From an uncultured Dorea sp. (GTDB taxonomy: Bacteria > Bacillota > Clostridia > Lachnospirales > Lachnospiraceae), in contig CAJURK010000048.1 in assembly GCA_910588745.1 (NCBI GenBank), positions 1-17,580 on the forward strand: a stretch of DNA of 17,580 bases, read 5' to 3'. The first letter of the stretch is position 1. The number at the start of each line of letters is the position of its first letter. The position numbers and the translations under genes were made by a program. Below, piece after piece: positions 1 through 7,436 of this stretch. The notes under the pieces were generated by a model. The model saw only the letters and a program-made list of their open reading frames with translations. It was not told the DNA's origin and did no database searches.

Positions 1-7
1 GATAAAG

Positions 8-487
8 ATGAAATTATATAGACATAAAGTACAATATTATGAAACAGACCAGATGGGGATCGTACATCATTCTAACTATATCCGGTGGTTTGAAGAGGCT
101 AGGATTAATCTGATGGACCAGATGGGAATCAGTTATCAGAAAATGGAGGAGATGGGCATTATCAGCCCGGTACTGTCTGTAGAGGCGGATTTTCTGCGTA
201 TGGTGCGGTTCGGGGGGAATGTGCTGATTCGGGCGATTGTGACAGAATACAACAGCATTAAGCTTGCAGTATCTTATCAGGTGATTGATAAGTCTACGAA
301 TATGGTTCACTGTAAAGGGGTAACCAGACATTGCTTTCTGAATGAAAAGGGAAGGCCGATTTCTCTGAAAAAGAGTTATCCCAGGCTTCATGAACTGTTT
401 GAACAGGAGTACCAGAAGGGAAAACAGTTAGAAGAGAAGAAGCAGGAAAGCGACAGCAGCAAAAATCATTCGGAGGCAGAATCCTAG
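8..487 (+). CDS. YbgC/FadM-like acyl-CoA thioesterase (hotdog fold)
   Basis: This 159-residue protein has the signature of the 4-hydroxybenzoyl-CoA thioesterase (hotdog) family. Near the N-terminus, YYETDQMGIVHHSNYIRWFE (residues 10-29) carries the expected catalytic Asp (D14) and the following G-I-V-H-H-x-N-Y-x-R-W-F-E stretch. Family members hydrolyse acyl-CoA thioesters in the cytoplasm; the acyl chain preferred here cannot be read from the sequence. The hotdog domain fills roughly residues 1-135. The last 25 residues are a highly charged Glu/Lys/Ser tail, probably disordered. The ATG lies only seven bases into the window, so its ribosome binding site is outside. The stop codon sits just beyond the left arm of a hairpin that may end this transcript. 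It is separate from the regulator gene downstream. Confidence 0.88.
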   Translation: MKLYRHKVQYYETDQMGIVHHSNYIRWFEEARINLMDQMGISYQKMEEMGIISPVLSVEADFLRMVRFGGNVLIRAIVTEYNSIKLAVSYQVIDKSTNMVHCKGVTRHCFLNEKGRPISLKKSYPRLHELFEQEYQKGKQLEEKKQESDSSKNHSEAES

Positions 488-507
488 AATTACAGGATTC
501 TGTCTTA
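477..507 (+). terminator. Possible hairpin terminator after the thioesterase gene
   Basis: CAGAATCCT (477-485) pairs perfectly with AGGATTCTG (494-502) across an 8-nt loop, and G-U/G-C pairs can extend the stem outwards. The following bases (TCTTATCT) are only moderately T-rich, so termination may be partial. The stem overlaps the end of the thioesterase reading frame. Confidence 0.35.
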
Positions 508-602
508 TCTATGCCTTGACGAAGCGCGCCTTCCGGGCAGATGAAACTTCGCGGTTCTTTATGGAAAGCCGGAAAAATAGCTGGAAGAGAGTAGAATTGA
601 CA

Positions 603-1520
603 ATGAGAATGAACAATGAATTGCTCCAGAAAATTGATGAAAAGTATCCAAGGCTCAGCAAGGGCCAGAAGAAGCTGGCGGATTATATCCGCCAGGAATA
701 CGATAAGGCCGCGTTTCTTACGGCCGCCAAAATGGGAGAGGTGGTAGGAGTCAGTGAATCCACAGTGGTTCGATTTGCAATGACTCTGGGATATAAGGGA
801 TACCCGGAATTTCAGAAAGCCCTGGAAGAATTAGTAAGGACGAAGCTGAATTCCATTCAGAGAATGGAGGTTACCTATGGACGTATCAGCCAGGGAGAGA
901 TTCTGGCTTCGGTGCTGCAGTCGGATATAGAAAAGATTAAGCTTACGATGGGAAGCGTAGACCAGGAAGCTTTTGAGATGTCGGTGGATACCATTTTGAC
1001 TGCAAGGCGGATCTATGTGATCGGTATCCGGAGCTGCGCGCCGCTTGCAAGCTTTTTGAGTTATTATCTGCACTTAATCTGCGAGGACGTGACGCTGATA
1101 AACTCCAATACCTCCAGTGAGATTTTTGAACAGCTCATCCGGATTGGCAGCGAGGATGTGGTGATAGGAATCAGCTTTCCCCGCTATTCTATGCGGACGT
1201 TAAAGGCGTTGGAATTTGCCAGCAACCGGAGTGCGAAGGTGATTACGCTGACGGACAGCATCCACTCGCCGATTAACCTGTATTCCTCTTGCAATTTGAT
1301 TGCAAGGAGCGATATGGCGTCTATCGTGGATTCCCTGGTAGCGCCTTTAAGCGTTGTAAACGCCCTGGTGGTTGCCCTTTGCATGAAAAAGCAGAAAGAG
1401 GTGGTATCTACGCTGGAGATGTTGGAGCAGATTTGGGATGAGTATGAAGTGTACAGTAAGGATGAATTGAATATGGTGACGGATAAAGTAGAGTTCCATC
1501 ATCTTGGCGGAGAGGATTAG
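603..1520 (+). CDS. MurR/RpiR family transcriptional regulator
   Basis: From the ATG at 603 the protein has 305 residues, normal for the RpiR family. Residues about 1-75 form the N-terminal HTH_6 domain: the PRLSKGQKKLADYI start is typical, and the recognition region reads VGVSESTVVRFAMTLGYKGY. Residues about 125-260 form a SIS (sugar isomerase) domain beginning at RRIYVIGIRSC, which in this family binds a phosphosugar effector. The regulated genes and ligand are unknown, and no sugar gene adjoins it. The start is uncertain: the frame is open to TTG 516, but conserved sequence begins only near 603. TTG 597 has an AGAGAG about 5 nt upstream, while ATG 603 has the same site 11 nt upstream. The stop lies one base before the next gene's ATG, so the two are probably co-transcribed. 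Confidence 0.85.
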   Translation: MRMNNELLQKIDEKYPRLSKGQKKLADYIRQEYDKAAFLTAAKMGEVVGVSESTVVRFAMTLGYKGYPEFQKALEELVRTKLNSIQRMEVTYGRISQGEILASVLQSDIEKIKLTMGSVDQEAFEMSVDTILTARRIYVIGIRSCAPLASFLSYYLHLICEDVTLINSNTSSEIFEQLIRIGSEDVVIGISFPRYSMRTLKALEFASNRSAKVITLTDSIHSPINLYSSCNLIARSDMASIVDSLVAPLSVVNALVVALCMKKQKEVVSTLEMLEQIWDEYEVYSKDELNMVTDKVEFHHLGGED

Positions 1521-1521
1521 T

Positions 1522-2748
1522 ATGAGCAGGGTATTAATTGTGGGAGGCGGGGCGGCTGGGATGTTTGCCGCGGTCCATGCCGCAAGACGAGGACATGAGG
1601 TACGGCTTTTTGAGAAAAACGACCGCCTTGGCAGGAAACTATTTATTACGGGAAAAGGCAGATGCAATCTTACAAACGCCTGCGGGCAGGAGGAGTTGTT
1701 TGAGGCGGTACTTCGCAATTCAAAGTTCCTCTACAGCAGTTTTTACGTCTGCACAAACCAGGCTGTGATGGATTTTTTTGAGGAGGTTGGGCTGAAACTG
1801 AAAGTTGAAAGGGGAAACAGGGTGTTTCCGGCCTCGGATCATTCTTCGGATGTGATTCGCGTCTTGGCGGAAGAAATAAAAAGGCAGGGCGCCGCCGTTC
1901 ATCTGCATGCGGCCGTGCGGGAAGTAGCTCAAAAAGGCGAGGGTTTTGTGGTGCGGACGGCGGAAGGAACGGAATTTTACGGAGATAGCTGCATCATCGC
2001 TACAGGAGGCCTGTCTTATCCGGCCACTGGTTCCACAGGAGACGGCTACCGATGGGCAAAGATGCTGGGGCATCAGGTGACCCCATTATCTCCCGGACTG
2101 GTTCCGATGGAGGCAAAGGAGTCCTGGGCGTTAGAACTGCAGGGGCTGTCCCTTAAAAATGTGGCGGCTTCTGTGTGGAACGGCGGCAAAAAGTTATATG
2201 AAGCGTTCGGAGAGATGCTGTTTACACACTACGGGGTCAGCGGCCCGTTGATATTAACAGCCAGCAGCAGGCTTGGAGCCTGGAAAGGGGAGGAAGAACT
2301 TACTTTGTCCATCGACCTAAAACCCGCCCTCTCGGAAAAACAGCTCGACCAGAGAATATTAAGGGATTTTGAGGAAAATAAAAACCGGCTGTTTAAAAAT
2401 GCCCTTGGGAAATTGTTTCCGGCAAAATTGATTCCGGTTATGGTAAATGTAAGCGGGATAGCGCCGGAAAAACAGGTGAACATGATTTCCAAAGAAGAGC
2501 GCAGGCAATTGGTACGTCTGATCAAGGATTTTAGGCTTACCCTTACCGGATTCAGGGATTATAATGAAGCGATTATCACCCGGGGCGGTATATCCGTTAA
2601 GGAGATCGATCCGGGCACAATGGAATCGAAGAAGGTTAAGAACCTGTATTTTGCCGGCGAAATATTGGATTTGGACGCAGTAACTGGAGGATTTAATTTA
2701 CAGATTGCCTGGTCTACCGCATATATGGCGGCCAGGGCAGTCCGATAA
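1522..2748 (+). CDS. HI0933/YhiN-family FAD-dependent oxidoreductase
   Basis: This 408-residue flavoprotein belongs to the HI0933-like family (also annotated 'aminoacetone oxidase family FAD-binding enzyme' or BaiN/YhiN). The N-terminal dinucleotide-binding motif VGGGAAGMFAA is followed by the family hallmark GKGRCNLTN at about residues 48-56. A second FAD-contact region, ATGGLSYPATGSTGDG, lies near residue 160. The C-terminus ends in the typical FAGEILDLDAVTGGFNLQ block, which closes the FAD site. The physiological substrate is not established for most members; I infer only a cytosolic flavin-dependent redox enzyme. ATG 1522 is preferred over an upstream in-frame TTG (1504) because GGAGAGG precedes it at good spacing. 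It follows the regulator stop by one base and precedes the YcxB-like gene by 14 nt, so it is probably operonic. Confidence 0.9.
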   Translation: MSRVLIVGGGAAGMFAAVHAARRGHEVRLFEKNDRLGRKLFITGKGRCNLTNACGQEELFEAVLRNSKFLYSSFYVCTNQAVMDFFEEVGLKLKVERGNRVFPASDHSSDVIRVLAEEIKRQGAAVHLHAAVREVAQKGEGFVVRTAEGTEFYGDSCIIATGGLSYPATGSTGDGYRWAKMLGHQVTPLSPGLVPMEAKESWALELQGLSLKNVAASVWNGGKKLYEAFGEMLFTHYGVSGPLILTASSRLGAWKGEEELTLSIDLKPALSEKQLDQRILRDFEENKNRLFKNALGKLFPAKLIPVMVNVSGIAPEKQVNMISKEERRQLVRLIKDFRLTLTGFRDYNEAIITRGGISVKEIDPGTMESKKVKNLYFAGEILDLDAVTGGFNLQIAWSTAYMAARAVR

Positions 2749-2762
2749 AGGAGAAAGCGCAC

Positions 2763-3206
2763 ATGGAAACGAAATTTTACATGGAATACCGAGAGTCAAA
2801 GAAAGCGGTAGAAGAGATGTTCGACGCTTACTATAAGTATAAAAATTCCAGGAGGCTCCGCTTCTTTCGATCTGTAGATATCCGCGAAAAGGTTCAGGAA
2901 AAGACCGAGGAACGGTGGAAAGAAATACGGAAGATCAGCCGCAGGGAACGGACGATTAAAGCGGAATTTTTTCAGGATCATTTTGTATGCACGACTGGAG
3001 ACGTGATCCAGGAATATCAGTACTCAGAGATCGAGGCGATGTTTGAGACAGATACGACGCTGGTGTTCGTGGCTGGAAAGAACCGGAAGAAAGAATCCTT
3101 CCTTGGATTGAAGAAGGGAAGCGTGAAGGGAAGAAGTCTGGCTGACTTGAAAAAGTTCGTTTTAGAACGCTGCACAAAAGTAAAAAAGGGAATTGAACTA
3201 TTATAA
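2763..3206 (+). CDS. YcxB-like domain protein, soluble form
   Basis: This 147-residue protein has an AAGGAG ribosome binding site 8 nt before its ATG. The C-terminal half resembles the YcxB-like domain: from about residue 68, the strands EFFQDHFVCTTGDVIQEYQY are followed by a short helix-strand run and a final charged stretch ending in a Lys/Arg-rich helix. Typical YcxB proteins carry two membrane helices before this domain. Here that position (about 28-65) is strongly basic and charged, with no hydrophobic segment, so the protein looks cytoplasmic. Its function is unknown. It sits between the flavoprotein gene and cmk, and its stop is 34 nt before the cmk start. The family call rests on pattern recognition and is moderate. 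Confidence 0.65.
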   Translation: METKFYMEYRESKKAVEEMFDAYYKYKNSRRLRFFRSVDIREKVQEKTEERWKEIRKISRRERTIKAEFFQDHFVCTTGDVIQEYQYSEIEAMFETDTTLVFVAGKNRKKESFLGLKKGSVKGRSLADLKKFVLERCTKVKKGIELL

Positions 3207-3240
3207 AACGGATTTTGACGCGGTAGAAAGGCGGGGAAAT

Positions 3241-3897
3241 ATGGGATATAATATAGCGATTGACGGTCCGGCGGGAGCCGGAAAAAGCACCATTGCAAAG
3301 CAGGTGGCGCAGCGGAAAGGGTATATCTATGTGGACACCGGCGCGATGTACAGAGGACTTGCGGTTCATTTCTTAAAGAATCATATACAGCCGGAGGATC
3401 AGGCGGGAATTATCCGGGCCTGTAAGGACGCGAGCGTCACCATCGGTTATGCGGACGGACAGCAGCAAGTTTACTTAAACGGCGAGAATATTACAGGAAT
3501 GCTCCGGGAGGAAGCGGTCGGCGATATGGCTTCTAAAAGTTCGCCTATCCCGGAAGTAAGGGAGAAACTGCTTGCGCTGCAGCGGACGCTGGCAAAGGAG
3601 AAGGATGTGGTGATGGACGGAAGAGATATCGGAACCAATATCCTGCCGGAAGCAGATGTGAAAGTGTATCTGACGGCCAGCGTAGAGACCCGGGCAAAGA
3701 GGCGGTATGACGAGCTGACGGCAAAAGGAGTCTCCTGCAGCATGGAGCAGATTGCCGCCGATATCAAAAAGCGGGATCACCGGGATATGACAAGGGATAC
3801 GGCTCCGCTTAGGCAGGCGGAGGACGCGGTTTTAATCGACAGTTCCGCTATGACCATTGAAGAAGTGACGGAAGAGATCCTTAAGCTGTGTAGGTAG
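3241..3897 (+). CDS. cmk: Cytidylate kinase (CMP/dCMP kinase)
   Basis: This 218-residue enzyme phosphorylates CMP and dCMP to the diphosphates using ATP, in the cytoplasm. Its length is normal for bacterial Cmk. The P-loop GPAGAGKST lies at residues 9-17. The nucleotide-monophosphate site motif YVDTGAMYRG follows at about 31-40, and MDGRDIGT near residue 125 is the conserved CMP-binding Arg/Asp region. The lid with RR and KKRDHRDMTRD is also present. The frame is open upstream to TTG 3193, but ATG 3241 has AAGGCGGGG before it and matches the conserved N-terminus. The cmk-ispH-rpsA order is common in clostridia, and ispH begins 17 nt after this stop. Confidence 0.97.
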   Translation: MGYNIAIDGPAGAGKSTIAKQVAQRKGYIYVDTGAMYRGLAVHFLKNHIQPEDQAGIIRACKDASVTIGYADGQQQVYLNGENITGMLREEAVGDMASKSSPIPEVREKLLALQRTLAKEKDVVMDGRDIGTNILPEADVKVYLTASVETRAKRRYDELTAKGVSCSMEQIAADIKKRDHRDMTRDTAPLRQAEDAVLIDSSAMTIEEVTEEILKLCR

Positions 3898-3914
3898 AGA
3901 AGGAGGCGCGGGAG

Positions 3915-4769
3915 ATGGATGTGATATTAGCGGAAACGGCCGGTTTTTGTTTTGGAGTGAAGCGGGCTGTGGATACGGTGTATCGGCAGGTACAGGAGAA
4001 TCCAGGCAGAAAGATTTATACTTATGGTCCGATTATCCATAATGCAGAGGTTATTAAGGATTTAGAGGCGAAAGGCGTTACCGTTCTGAAAGGGGAGGAA
4101 GAGCTTACGCAGGCTCGGGACGGGATTGTAATCATCCGCTCCCACGGGGTGCCGAAGAGAATCTGCGATAAGCTGGATAGCTTGGGGATTTCTTATGTAG
4201 ACGCAACCTGCCCTTACGTAAAAAAAATCCATCGAATTGCCATGGAGGAAGAGGAACAGGGAAGATTTTTAGTAATTGTTGGAAATGCGGATCACCCGGA
4301 AGTGGAAGGCATCAAAGGATGGGCGGGGCCGAAAAGCGCGGTAGTTTCAGGATCGGAAGACGCCGGGAATCTCGCTTTGCCGGAAGGAAGTAAAGTATGT
4401 ATCGTTGCCCAGACGACATATAATTACAATAAATTTAAAGAATTGGTTGAAATTATTTTGAAAAAGGGTTATGATATAATTGTTTTAAATACGATTTGCA
4501 ATGCAACGAAGGAGCGTCAGGAGGAGGCGGCGCGCATTGCAGACAGGGTAGACGCGATGATCGTAGTGGGAGATATGCATAGCTCCAATACCCAGAAGCT
4601 ATTTGAAATATGCAATCATGCATGTGACAATACGTACTATATACAGACACTTGACGATTTGAATGTGAATCAATTAAGGTCCGTGGAAACAGTAGGTATT
4701 ACAGCAGGGGCATCCACGCCCAATAAAATAATTGAGGAGGTTCAAAATTATGTCAGAATTAACTTTTGA
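3915..4769 (+). CDS. ispH: 4-hydroxy-3-methylbut-2-enyl diphosphate reductase
   Basis: IspH (LytB) catalyses the last step of the methylerythritol phosphate pathway, reducing HMBPP to IPP and DMAPP with a [4Fe-4S] cluster. The 284-residue protein has the three cluster cysteines in standard settings: C12 in GFCFGVKRAV, C99 in DATCPYVKKIH and C195 in NTICNATKERQ. Substrate-binding motifs YTYGPIIHN, IRSHGVPK, GNADHPEVEG and TAGASTPN are intact. A good GGAGG site precedes the ATG. In many clostridia ispH is fused to an S1-domain protein. Here the genes are separate but overlap by 20 nt in different frames, with the rpsA ribosome binding site inside ispH, which suggests translational coupling. Reductive electrons would come from ferredoxin or flavodoxin. 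Confidence 0.97.
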   Translation: MDVILAETAGFCFGVKRAVDTVYRQVQENPGRKIYTYGPIIHNAEVIKDLEAKGVTVLKGEEELTQARDGIVIIRSHGVPKRICDKLDSLGISYVDATCPYVKKIHRIAMEEEEQGRFLVIVGNADHPEVEGIKGWAGPKSAVVSGSEDAGNLALPEGSKVCIVAQTTYNYNKFKELVEIILKKGYDIIVLNTICNATKERQEEAARIADRVDAMIVVGDMHSSNTQKLFEICNHACDNTYYIQTLDDLNVNQLRSVETVGITAGASTPNKIIEEVQNYVRINF

Positions 4770-5844
4770 ACAGATGTTGGAAGAGTCATTGAAGACGATA
4801 CGCAATGGAGAGGTGGTAGACGGCACCGTTATCGACGTTAAGCCTGATGAGATTATTTTAAATATAGGTTATAAGGCTGACGGAATCATTACGAGAAGCG
4901 AATATACCAATGAATCGAATGCTGACCTTACTACCATGGTATCTGTGGGAGACCCGATGACTGTAAAGGTTCTTAAGGTAAACGACGGAGAAGGTCAGGT
5001 GCTGCTTACTTATAAGAGACTGGTTGCCGAGAGGGGCAATGAGAGATTGAGGGAGGCTTTCGAGAATAAGGAAGTTCTGAAAGCGCCTGTTGCCCAGATC
5101 CTTGGCGGAGGCTTGAGCGTTGTGGTAGACGAGGCGAGAGTATTTATTCCGGCGAGTCTTGTTTCAGATACATATGAGAAGGATCTGAACAAGTACCAGG
5201 GACAGGAGATTGAATTTGTAATCAGCGAGTTCAATCCGAGAAGAAACCGGGTCATTGGAGACAGAAGGCAGCTCTTAGTAGCCGAGAGAGCAGAGAAACA
5301 GAAAGAACTTTTTGCAAATCTCAATATTGGAGATTCTGTGGAGGGTATTGTTAAGAATATTACAGATTTTGGCGCGTTTATCGACCTTGGCGGCGTTGAC
5401 GGACTTCTGCATGTGTCCGAGATGTCATGGGGAAGAATTGAGAATCCAAAGAAAGTATTCCAGGTAGGCGAGAAGCTGAAAGTTCTGGTAAAGGATATCC
5501 GCGATACAAAGATTGCCCTCAGTCTGAAATTTCCGGAGACCAATCCATGGGCCAACGCTGCGGAGGATTATGCAGTAGGAACCGAGATTACAGGCCGGGT
5601 TGCGAGAATGACAGACTTTGGCGCTTTTGTGGAATTAGCGCCGGGCGTTGACGCGCTGCTTCACGTATCCCAGATCTCACGCGCGCATGTGGATAAGCCT
5701 TCCGACGTGTTAGCGGTAGGCCAGGAGATTACAGCGAAGATCGTAGACCTGAACGAAGCGGAGAAGAAGATTAGTCTGAGTATGAAAGCGCTGGAACCGG
5801 CAGAGGCGTCGGACGCTTATGATACAGAGGATGGAGAGGTTTAG
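4750..5844 (+). CDS. rpsA: 30S ribosomal protein S1 (short, four S1 domains)
   Basis: The 364-residue protein contains four OB-fold S1 domains, at about residues 20-90, 105-170, 190-260 and 275-345. The last two are the most canonical, with VKNITDFGAFIDLGGVDGLL and RMTDFGAFVELAPGVDALL. Four domains match the short Firmicute S1-like form (B. subtilis YpfD type) rather than the six-domain E. coli S1. Its role is binding single-stranded mRNA; whether it is a true ribosomal subunit or an accessory RNA-binding protein in this group is not settled by sequence. The start is ATG 4750, with GAGGAGG about 9 nt upstream inside ispH, rather than the upstream in-frame TTG (4732), which that site overlaps. 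A hairpin terminator follows about 50 nt after the stop. Confidence 0.93.
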   Translation: MSELTFEQMLEESLKTIRNGEVVDGTVIDVKPDEIILNIGYKADGIITRSEYTNESNADLTTMVSVGDPMTVKVLKVNDGEGQVLLTYKRLVAERGNERLREAFENKEVLKAPVAQILGGGLSVVVDEARVFIPASLVSDTYEKDLNKYQGQEIEFVISEFNPRRNRVIGDRRQLLVAERAEKQKELFANLNIGDSVEGIVKNITDFGAFIDLGGVDGLLHVSEMSWGRIENPKKVFQVGEKLKVLVKDIRDTKIALSLKFPETNPWANAAEDYAVGTEITGRVARMTDFGAFVELAPGVDALLHVSQISRAHVDKPSDVLAVGQEITAKIVDLNEAEKKISLSMKALEPAEASDAYDTEDGEV

Positions 5845-5862
5845 GTCTTTTATGACAAACAG

Positions 5863-5880
5863 GGTTATATAGGTTATATA
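5863..5880 (+). repeat. Tandem 9-bp repeat in the rpsA trailer
   Basis: GGTTATATA occurs twice back to back (5863-5871 and 5872-5880) between the rpsA stop and its terminator. No function can be assigned. Confidence 0.5.
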
Positions 5881-5894
5881 ATAGTATAGACAGC

Positions 5895-5937
5895 AAAGAT
5901 AGGGACATAGAGAGGTCTCTATCTTTCTGTGTTTGTT
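5895..5937 (+). terminator. Rho-independent terminator of the ispH-rpsA operon
   Basis: AAAGATAGGGA (5895-5905) pairs with TCTCTATCTTT (5916-5926), an 11-bp stem with one G-T wobble and a 10-nt loop. It is followed by the T-rich CTGTGTTTGTT. It lies 50 nt after the rpsA stop and separates that operon from the rnf promoter. Confidence 0.75.
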
Positions 5938-5948
5938 AAGGGAAAAAC

Positions 5949-5985
5949 GTTAAATTAACAACAAAATCTGTTAAATAACCGACAA
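5949..5985. promoter_or_regulatory. AT-rich repeated motif upstream of rnf, possible operator
   Basis: The odd palindrome GTTAAATTAAC (5949-5959) is followed by the near-copy GTTAAATAAC (5970-5979), which runs into CGACAA. These lie about 45-80 bp upstream of the rnf -35. They resemble half-sites of the Rex redox-sensor consensus (TTGTTAA-N4-TTAACAA), but the spacing does not fit a full site. The rest of the gap between terminator and promoter shows nothing recognisable. Confidence 0.25.
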
Positions 5986-6029
5986 GATGTTTCTCGAAAT
6001 ATACAATAATTTGTCTCTGATTATCTGGA

Positions 6030-6059
6030 TTGACAGAGCATTTTCTTGTATAGTATAAA
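6030..6059 (+). promoter_or_regulatory. Sigma-A promoter of the rnf operon
   Basis: A perfect -35 TTGACA (6030-6035) is separated by 18 bp from TATAAA (6054-6059). Transcription would begin near 6066, giving a leader of only about 26 nt, which contains the GGAAGGAAGGG ribosome binding region of rnfC. This fits strong expression of a major energy-conserving complex. Confidence 0.8.
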
Positions 6060-6091
6060 TAAAGGATTTTTAAGGAAGGAAGGGAAAAAGG

Positions 6092-7411
6092 ATGGCACTG
6101 TTAACATTTAAGGGTGGAATTCACCCGGATGACGGCAAGCGTCTGGCGAAGGACAAAGCGATTGTCGATGTGAAGCCAAAGGGCGATCTGGTCTATCCGG
6201 TTTCACAGCATATCGGGGCTCCGGCGTCACCGATTGTTGCGAAGGGCGACCGGGTGCTTAGAGGCCAGAAGATAGCGGAAGCGGGCGGATTTGTATCTGC
6301 GCCTATTTACGCATCTGTGTCAGGTACGGTAAAAGCGATTGAGCCGCATTTTAATCCTACGGGCGCGAAGGTGAATTGTATTGTGGTTGAGAATGACGGC
6401 GAATATGAAGAAGTAGAATACGCTCCTGTCAAACCTTTAGAGGAGATGACCAAAGAAGAAATTTTAGGCGCGATCGGAGAGGCCGGAGTTGTCGGCATGG
6501 GCGGCGCGGGATTTCCGACCAGAGTAAAGCTCTCTCCCAAGGAGCCGGAGAAGATTGATTATATTATCGCGAACTGTGCGGAATGCGAGCCGTATATTAC
6601 AGCCGATTACAGGCGGATGATGGAGACGCCTGAGCTTTTAGTGGGCGGCATGAAGGTAATTCTTTCCGTATTCGATCATGCGAAGGGAATCTTTGGCGTG
6701 GAAGACAACAAGCCGGATTGTATTGAGAAGTTGAAAGAGCTTGTGAAGGACGAGCCCCGCATGGAGGTTATGGCATTAAAGACCAAGTATCCGCAGGGCG
6801 CAGAGCGTCAGTTGATCTTTGCGACAACGGGAAGATCTATTAATTCTACCATGCTTCCGGCTGATGCAGGCTGTGTTGTAGATAACGTAGAAACCATGAT
6901 TAACGTATATCAGGCGGTTGTAAAGGGAATGCCGTCCATTGAGCGTATTGTGACGGTAAGCGGCGATGCAGTCAAGGAACCGGGGAATTTCCGGGCGCCT
7001 TTCGGTATGAATCAAATGGAGCTTGTAGAAGCGGCCGGAGGATTTAAGGAAGAGCCGGAAAAAGTGATTTCCGGAGGGCCGATGATGGGATTTGCAATGT
7101 TTACGCTGGATGTTCCGGTGACCAAGACATCTTCCTCCATTCTGAGTTTCTTAAAGGATCCGGTAAAGGGGTTGGACGAGACGGCATGTATTAACTGCGG
7201 GCGCTGTGTAGAGGCCTGTCCAAGCCGGATTATTCCTTCTAGGCTTGCGGATTATGCTCAGCACCACGACGCCGCCGCATTTGAGAAGATGAACGGTATG
7301 GAGTGCGTGGAGTGCGGTTCCTGCAGCTATGTATGTCCTGCTAAGAGACCGCTTAAGCAGGCGATCGGTTCCATGAGAAAGATTGTTCTTGCGAACCGCA
7401 GAAAGAAATAA
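6092..7411 (+). CDS. rnfC: Rnf complex subunit C (NADH/FMN-binding electron-transfer subunit)
   Basis: RnfC is the peripheral cytoplasmic subunit of the ferredoxin:NAD+ oxidoreductase that exchanges electrons with NAD(H). The 439-residue protein starts with the typical GGIHP...K barrel-sandwich region. It then has the glycine-rich FMN/NADH-binding segment GVVGMGGAGF (132-141) and the conserved NCAECEPY. Two [4Fe-4S] motifs lie near the C-terminus: C366/C369/C372/C376 and C405/C408/C411/C415. This is the short clostridial form without the long repetitive C-terminal extension seen in some proteobacterial RnfC. It is the first gene of the rnfCDGEAB operon, directly behind the TTGACA promoter, and rnfD begins 25 nt after its stop. 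Confidence 0.97.
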   Translation: MALLTFKGGIHPDDGKRLAKDKAIVDVKPKGDLVYPVSQHIGAPASPIVAKGDRVLRGQKIAEAGGFVSAPIYASVSGTVKAIEPHFNPTGAKVNCIVVENDGEYEEVEYAPVKPLEEMTKEEILGAIGEAGVVGMGGAGFPTRVKLSPKEPEKIDYIIANCAECEPYITADYRRMMETPELLVGGMKVILSVFDHAKGIFGVEDNKPDCIEKLKELVKDEPRMEVMALKTKYPQGAERQLIFATTGRSINSTMLPADAGCVVDNVETMINVYQAVVKGMPSIERIVTVSGDAVKEPGNFRAPFGMNQMELVEAAGGFKEEPEKVISGGPMMGFAMFTLDVPVTKTSSSILSFLKDPVKGLDETACINCGRCVEACPSRIIPSRLADYAQHHDAAAFEKMNGMECVECGSCSYVCPAKRPLKQAIGSMRKIVLANRRKK

Positions 7412-7436
7412 TGAAGAGAGGAAGAGGTGAACAAAA

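Noticed and set aside
516..544. TTGACG at 516 was considered as a -35 for the regulator gene.
   Set aside because: The hexamer 17 bp downstream (AGATGA) is a poor -10.
516..602. An upstream TTG (516) would lengthen the MurR/RpiR regulator by 29 residues.
   Set aside because: The added residues do not resemble the family N-terminus and there is no ribosome binding site before it; the conserved domain begins near 603.
3193..3240. An upstream TTG extension of cmk (16 residues).
   Set aside because: It overlaps the preceding gene's end, has no ribosome binding site, and the family N-terminus starts at 3241.
5010..5555. A 181-codon minus-strand frame opposite rpsA.
   Set aside because: It is antisense to S1 domains with clear conservation on the plus strand and lacks start signals.
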